A stretch of 64,000 nucleotides of DNA, from positions 3,100,001-3,164,000 of the forward strand of contig NC_052106.1 in NCBI RefSeq assembly GCF_012273895.1, written 5' to 3'. This DNA is from Zerene cesonia (taxonomy: Eukaryota > Arthropoda > Insecta > Lepidoptera > Pieridae). Positions 56,308 through 64,000 of this stretch are shown here, in pieces (positions within the stretch are counted from its first letter, which is position 1; each line of letters begins with the position of its first letter). The position numbers and the translations under genes were made by a program. The notes under the pieces were generated by a model. The model was not told the DNA's origin and searched no databases. It worked only from the letters and a program-made list of their open reading frames with translations.

Positions 56308-59300
56308 GTTAGTGCTTGTCTATATTATGTTACCATCAGTATAAGTTTAATTGACACAACATCTGAATCTAGTAAAATACACATACCAAAAAACCATACA
56401 GACACGGGCGTAAAAGAAAATAATTAAAACTATTCTTGTGCCAATCGTAGCCATTTCCCTCCATAATATTCTGCTACTGCTTTGTAATTTATTTTATAAA
56501 GGTTAATTAAGGCTGTTATCTATTAGTACACATATTAATTTTCTACAACACTGATCCTAGTGAGTAAACAACCAATTTATATGCACGCAACAGGCAGCCG
56601 GTGTAACTCAAGTTGCAGATGTTAACCCGACTGTGGCCGCATCCGCCGCGCTACTAGGAAATTGTACATTTATAAAACTTTTAAATCGTAGTATGCTTCT
56701 AGGAATCTTATCTTGATAGAATATTTTAAGCAACTACAACCCGTTGTTAGTGCTATGGTTTCATGATTCACGTTATGTTGAATTAAATTTGACTCGCGTT
56801 ATGCAAGGTTATGTTTTTAATCATAACGAAGCTTTCCCACACCATATATTTTGTCAGTCTCGAGAGTTATGGAAGTAATATGAACAATTATACCCAGATA
56901 TATACCAAAACATAATAGCTATGCTTTTAATAAGAAATGAAACTCGTATAATATGTAGTGTAACAAAAGATCTTTAAAAAATTAATGAATCAATTTTAAT
57001 AAAGTTCCCACAACGTAAATCGGGCCGTCAATAAAATATAGATTTATTGTTTCTATAAAAAGCCAGGCGCTTCCTTCGTATTTAAAATAATAATTAATAG
57101 CATGTTTTATTACATGTTATACGTGAAATATATTATGTAGTTACGTAAATACTTATATATAAAATTTCAAATTTAAGTATAAGTCTAATCCTTTGATATA
57201 TTAAAAGAAAAAATATTTCGTTTCGTTTCGACGGCTTTTGATCTGAGGTTTTTAATATCTCAATAAAATCTGTACACGCAATAACTTTGAATGTTATGGA
57301 GGATTATGTTAAACTCTTTTTTATATATATCTACGTAAAGCCAATGAATACCATACACATGTTTTACTACAGTTATTTTGTATTTTTCTATGATTAATAT
57401 ATGTATTATTTTTTGTTCTTTCGTTCAAAATTTCACATACATTTTAAACCTATGGCCAAGCTGTGAAATGTATATAATCAATAGAGATTTAAAGTGTTAT
57501 TTTAATTATTAATTATATTTGCGATCATTACATTCAAATATCTTCACAACGCTAGATTAGTTTCCCTATACATAAGAAGTTGCCACAAAAAGAACTAATC
57601 CCAAGCAACCGTTTTAGTTGTCAAGGTAATCCGAGATTTAAAATTAAATTGCCATTCAATAAACCATTTCTGGTTTCCAATCAAAATATAAAAACGAAAT
57701 CAAGCGTAGAGGAATCACGGACTTAGTGATTTTTGATGAATCTTAATACCCATTTGAGGCTTCGTCTCGCATTAGGTTACGCGTTTTTTACTCTGTCGTA
57801 ATTAGTTTAAAAATGATGATTCATCCGTTTCTATTGGAGTCTGAGGCGGTAATGGAAGTTGGTACGGTCAGAAAAAAAGATTATTTCCTCAATTTATACT
57901 TTAAATTATGTCTTCAACAATCATTATGCTTACAATTTCTAAAAATAATTAATTAATAGATCGTTTAAAAACCTATGTTATTCTATAGAATTATTTACAA
58001 AATGGGTTCGACGTCTATAGAATATAACTTAAGTCAAAAGTACTTTATTATTTTATAAATGTTCAATTTTATACTAACTGCATGCGGAATTTTAATTTAA
58101 ATATAATAACAAATATTTCACCTATACCTGTTATGCTAACGTTACTTTATTCGATTGTGTTATTACTGAACTATTCCGTTTTTTATATTGCTAGAGCTCT
58201 TTTGTTGCAGTTCAATAGACCATTAACTATTTTACTTTTTTTTGAATTTGGAACATAACTTGGTAACTGCAAATAATCATATTAAATTTTAGCATAGATA
58301 CATATAAATATTATTGAAGCGTTGTTCACATTAAGGATTTACAGTCCAAGTTTTTATTTGAAATAATTTGGGGTACGAGTGTATGACACCACGACACCCA
58401 AATATGATTGTGCATTGTTTTTGTCGTGTAAGACATTATGTTCGGATTGCCTTTATAATCAAGATGCCTGCCTCAGTATAATACCAGGTATTACACTCGG
58501 TTCGTAATTAATAACTCGGAGAAAAACTAAGTGATGATGTTTTAACCTTTCAAGGGCAAGCCATTCCCGCAAATTTTTGCGATTCGCGGAACAATCTTTT
58601 TGTTATTCACAATTCATAGCAAAAGCTGTATTGAAATAAGCCATTTTCTTTATCGTTTAGGAAGTTCACATCTTGTTTATGAGCACTAGAACTTTCTAAA
58701 ACGTAAATATAAAATTATTCAATCTGTCTTTTAAAAGATTCGTGTTAATTTTAACAACGTTATCTATCTATTCAACGTTTACACTTTTCTAAATTAAGAT
58801 AACATTACTTTTGATAAGGCGAACACTTTTGATTACTCATCAAAGGTTAACTTTCTTCGTAAATACTATATAAGAGTTCCCACCATTACATTAACGTTTA
58901 TATCTTATTTATATATTAACACATTGCACATGGGCCAAGAGAAAACTGTAAGGAACGACGGAGTAAAAACATTTTTAGGTAGACATATTACGTAATGCAT
59001 TTACTGATCGAATAACTGATTTTGAAATGAAATCGGTTCAAAATTGTTAAGCAATTTACAAATTAACGAATGAAATTTTCGCAAAAATTACAAGATGCTA
59101 TCATCGATGTGTAAATAGAGCTTATAATCGCATCGTATATATTACCGTGGTCTCATATGCAATTATGATTCGTCTGAGAGCTCGTATAATGGGGTCTGGT
59201 TGTACCTTCACGTTCCGATCGCTTAAGGGGCTGGAGCAAAAAGGGATATCAAATTAATACTGAATCCATAATAAATCAAAGTGGGCAGGTGGACTCGGTC

Positions 59301-62300
59301 GCAAGAACAACAGTTTCGCCTACGGATATCTTTAGAAATTATCATCTCGGTCCCATTCCAATAATAACTCGACTTATTTCCTTACTGATACCTAAATCGA
59401 TTGCAAGAATTTCTGATATTCAAAACAGTCAAAACGATTTCAGAAATGTTACCCGCAGGCAAAAGGGTGTGTCACGCGATCGGTGAAAATGTTTTGATAT
59501 TATTCTCGAAAATTCGTCCGCCGAATGTACGTGTATTCTGTTCAAAATTAATGCAAGCGTTGATTAGAAAATTTCTCATACATGTATCTCGTGGTGCGAT
59601 GAGCCTGCATTTGAAATAATCGTGACCGAAGCTGAGGAATAATTAATAAGAAACGCGGCACGAGAATTCGTTGATTTCACAGTATCTATAGCTTTTGAAA
59701 GTTCTTTCGGACCGTGTACTGGCTTGCGCAACCGAAGTATACCTATCTATAAGTCTTTTTGTTCATTAACCACACCTGCGGCTTCGAAATAAAAATCGTT
59801 ACATGTTAAAAAAATATGTATTAAGTCAATAAATTGCCTTTGGGTTTCCGATATCGCGGAGAAAGATCTTCGGTGGGCGAATTTGTTTCGCGACGTATAT
59901 ATGTTATAACTTAATAATTGTCTAAATTGGATAATAAAAGTATGAGCGAAACCTCTGATTGTATCTGTATCAATAAGGTTGAGAGAAACATTATTTAAAT
60001 ATAAGTGAGATGGTTGCGTGTGCTTGCAAATCGATTTTTTGTTAGAATCTGAAGCAGTCAAATTATGTTCTCGCGTGATATTGATTCGGATATAGCTTAA
60101 ATTTATTCAGATACGTTAATCTGTCTGCTAATCATTTTGTAGTAAATAATCTGCTTCGAACATTCTTCTTATTAAAAAAGAATAAAAAGAGCATTTATGT
60201 TTGTATATATCTGTCTAGATTCGATATAGATACGATGAGTTGATACGCGTCATTACCGATGCAAATAGTCATACATTAAGTTGCAATGAAATTATAATAA
60301 AATTAAATTTATAAAATAAACTTTCAATTAACATTCCCTAGATAGCATCGGGCTCATTAATCAAAATGCACTCGTTAAAACGGAAGGTGTACGTGGTGTT
60401 GCATTTTATCCTTACCTTTAGGCTTTATCACAATCATGTTACTTTAAATAAATAATAATCAAATTAAAATTTAAAAGGCATTGATCATTTACCATTCATT
60501 TTAAACATTTATTTTTTAATTACTTACCAGGTATTTTAAGCGCTACATACACACACAATTGTGTATTAAACGATTGAAAGTTTGTACCTGATATCGTAAC
60601 GAACCAAATCATACTTTATCACGTGATGCATAAGGTTTAACATGCAAAAAGTAATATAAGCGTGCGTGGGTTGACAAGACGTATGCTTATCTCCGATTTA
60701 GCATTTCTCTGCTACTTAATCCAGTTTTTAAAAGCCATTAGGCTTGTAGTAGCGATATGTTGCTGGCACGACCGTGGTTTGTGGTCAAAAGTTTGTCTTG
60801 AGCAATATTGCCTTACTCGGATCTAGAATTACACCTCTGATGTTACATTGGGAGTTAAATGCTCCATAATAATTATTTAACCTCATAGTACGTAATTATA
60901 ACCAGCGATTAAATAAAAACCTTTATGCAAACATTTGTGTTGTGATTATTACCACACCAAGTTGTAAAGACGTCAAATTCGAATAATTTTCTTAACTAAT
61001 GATATGCTATGAAATACCACGAAGTACGTTATAGAAAACGTCCGAATTAAACTTCACAAACATAGCTACAAAAACCCACTTATCAAAATAAACTACCACA
61101 AGCCATTCTGTTAATTTGAGTACAGCTTACGTACATTCATGTCGCTCGAGCACTCGGGTTGAAGATTTTCGTTTAAATAATTTCTGAGTAGTGTCGAGCA
61201 GGCTCACAGCAAACAGCGACCGGTCGGTTGAGCAAACAAAGCGATGGGTGCTGGACCACTCCGGCCTCAAAAAGCCCACACCGCTCGCCAACATATTTGT
61301 ATTGACATAACATCGCACGGTGTTTGTATATGAATATTGTAATTATTGGACCTCATCTGCGTTTTCATATTCGACAGCCATAGGCGGTCATCATCTCATT
61401 AGATTTGCAATATTTACTTCATCGTACATGACTTACGTGACGAGGAAATATGAAGGGTCTATAACAATTTTATAATCGTATTTGCTTCTCGCTCTACCTG
61501 TTCCTGTGTGACAGCGATTATTTGTCAACCTCCAAATAATTTCTTGACGTAACCCCAAAAACGAGTTTGAAAGTATTCCAACGCTATGCCATTGTTATTT
61601 ATGAACGTAGAAGAAAGGTATCCCAAGCCACGTCTCTGTCCATTTATCATAAATGTCGTCTTATGTTTCACGGACACTCGCACTATTCAATATTTCATAC
61701 CTACAACTCACAAACACAGTGACAGGTAAAATTCTTAAATCGTATTAATATTTTGTAGAATAACCGTTCTTTCCTAATGCGGATTACGTGCCTTATTTTT
61801 AATAGAAAACCAATTAGCATTAAATTTGTTTGGGATTTGTTATATATTGGTTTGTTAGAGTTACTCTTAAAGAAATAAAAATACTAATACGTACGTTGAT
61901 TTTTCGTTGTAAATGCAATTTCCTTAATTCTATGTTGGTATGGATAAGCGATATTTTAAATATTTTGAACGTTATCAGATCACTGCGTTATTTAGTTAGA
62001 TGAAGATAATTTCAAGATTGTAGGGAATTGTGGATGCGAGGGAATGCGGTAAAATTTAACATGAGAGTCGATGTTATCTCCCGTACTGATGGCGTTCATG
62101 GTTTAAACGCCATACGCCTTTAACCGGTTGTCCTTGATAGCTTGCTCCTTTTACAGATACTTTTAAGTTTTTTCTCACTATATTGTGAGTAATGAAGACA
62201 TAAAACACATATTTATATACAGTATATCTTAAATTTTACATTGTGAATAATTCTTTACACAAATTACATGCGCTTATATTTATTCACTCAAAATTAAATT

Positions 62301-64000
62301 TATAATTATAAACGTATGCTAATCTAAGACATACCTCCATACATCTTCTTAAGGGACCGTCATTACAGCTTAACATATTGAAAAACTCTTTAAACTCTTA
62401 AACGGTATCCATATTCTTAAAGCTAATTCCCATAGTTCGGTTTGAATTTTCTCACAAAAAACATCATCTCATTTAAAGCCAGTTTTGAAAAGAAATAATC
62501 GCGTTATTTATTACCGCTGCCACAGAAGAGCCTTTAATCTGTTCTAAGCACGTACAAGCCGATATTATAGGAGATTGGAAGTTTGATAGAGTATAGATAT
62601 AAAAATTTACGGCTAGCAATAGCATTTTTGAAAGGTTTGGGACCAGATCATGTTAATTATTTATTTCACTGAGCCATCGAAATATTATGCTCATATTATA
62701 GCATCAAATTGCCATAATAAGCTGCATGTGATTATTTGTTTAAATTAAAATGTTAAAAACTAGAATTCTGAGAAGAACGTGTAATGTATTTTTTATGGTA
62801 ACTTGTTTATCTTGATTTTTATTTGCCATGGAAAGGTGCATATAAAATAGAATTATGTATAAATAATATTGTTTTCTATCTTCAGTGATAGATTTAATTT
62901 TAATATGCAAGCTTAAATAATAGCTATTCCAATGGTAAAAATACTGTACTCATAAAACATAAAACTAATTAATCACTAAACATGTACGAGATAGAAAACC
63001 GCACCGTATATTTGAAATGCGTAATAAATAATAAACGATCCGATAGAATGATTACATCCAATCATATGGCTGGCTCTAAACTGGATTTATTATAAAACCG
63101 AAATTAACACTCCTACATATACCCCGTTGGCCTAATTGCAGCTGAGCGATAAATCATAAGACGCTCGATCGAGGCATAAAATTGGACGAAGGATTCCGAC
63201 TCTAATTGGTTCCATACATACTTGAACCTATCAATACAACATTGATTAATGGTATCAAGTGACTTCAATATAATTGCTAGCGGAGACCGTCATGAATCAA
63301 GTGCCACACTAGTGAATCTGATAAGAACTAGTTTTACCTAACGAATTCAAAAGCTACTTTAGCTAACAACTCATTTCGTTGTCTTTTTAAGTCACGTACG
63401 CTGCGGTGTTTTTGGTATGAAACGAGGCGTGTTTGTGCGTTTCGGCTGTTTAATCTTATCACGTGTAATGACTTTATGGAAGGAGACAATAAATTTATTT
63501 ACGGTCAACGTGGGAATAGATCTAGACCCGAGCGAGCTAGAATCAAACTCCTAAGCCGTTTTGAAAGTTAGAACAAGGTCTCGCCGGGGGAGTCGAGCGT
63601 ATCACAAAATTAAAATCTTCGAGCTGTTTGTATGGATAAAAGAAACAAAATGTTACTATGGCTAGCTTAAGCGTTGCGCTATCGAATTTCACAAAAGCGA
63701 GCAGATTGAAAAATTAGATTGTGTTTCGGAATCGGTGGAGCGAGTACGAAATTAGTATCAACTATCGACTTTTTGTTAGATCGAGAGGCGCCACTGCTTT
63801 TTACATGTTAACTGTTTTTACAATCGCGTATATGCGGAAAGAATTAAACTCGAATGTCGTGCGAGTTTTATGCGAGACGCGGCAAATGGACGTTTAATAT
63901 AAATGAGATTTCGGTTTCATGAAGTAACGCACCTGATAGCAGTGCGAGTCAAGTAAGTACAATGAATGTTTGCGTCAGTCAGAGGTGAAATTGGGTGTGA
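56308..64000 (+). other. Second intron/downstream region of the odd-skipped-family gene, TE-poor
   Basis: No further zinc-finger exon is seen (expected to begin with YIHS/EKPF-like codons in phase 2). No mobile element recognised in 7.7 kb. More complex, GC-richer patches at about 59150-59920, 61130-61280 and 63380-63920 are candidate regulatory DNA. Confidence 0.5.

Noticed and set aside
56300..56344. Zinc-finger protein ending at 56344 after LVLVYIMLPSV
   Set aside because: The AG|GTTAGT donor interrupts the second finger, where family members continue. The extension is intronic read-through.

Overview
The window is from an animal nuclear genome, most likely a moth or butterfly. The supporting evidence is AT-rich DNA, short spliced exons with GT..AG borders, an odd-skipped-family zinc-finger gene, and many dispersed repeats of types typical of Lepidoptera. 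These repeats include tRNA-headed SINEs with GAT-rich tails, short Helitron-like TC...CTAG elements and RTE-type LINE remains. Nothing prokaryotic is present: no operons, CRISPR array or phage genes. A 1000-N assembly gap lies at 49538-50537.

Region 1 (1-11330) is AT-rich DNA without a recognisable exon, holding several repeats. Region 2 (11331-45037, + strand) is one large gene. I reconstructed 36 coding exons whose 35 junctions all agree in phase. Together they give one open frame of about 2140 residues, with the 5' end missing. Most of the protein is Ser/Pro/Lys-rich and apparently disordered. The C-terminus is a PDZ domain followed by two PH domains, which suggests a membrane- or cortex-associated scaffold. 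I cannot name an orthologue. The middle exons (23.8-29.3 kb) are AT-rich with introns mostly of 73-93 bases. Many outer exons are very GC-rich and lie in kilobase introns full of transposons, microsatellites and a 54-bp minisatellite.

Region 3 (45038-48750) is the 3' flank with no gene seen. Region 4 (48750-64000) is the 5' part of an odd-skipped-family transcription factor gene (bowl/sob-like). It has a CpG-rich promoter, a non-coding first exon full of small upstream ORFs, a 6.2-kb intron with the gap, and a coding exon that ends inside the second zinc finger. The rest of the gene lies outside the window. The bowl-like locus is nearly free of recognisable transposons, unlike the neighbouring gene.

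The observations most worth checking are these: (a) a cloverleaf-forming tRNA-like unit inside a 29-bp inverted repeat, followed by a T6 run; (b) two decayed tandem copies of exon 28; (c) a poly-A retroposon whose 13-bp target duplication copied a splice donor; (d) a 54-bp minisatellite plus one inverted unit just upstream of a PH exon; and (e) CA repeats right after both donors of the first PH domain.
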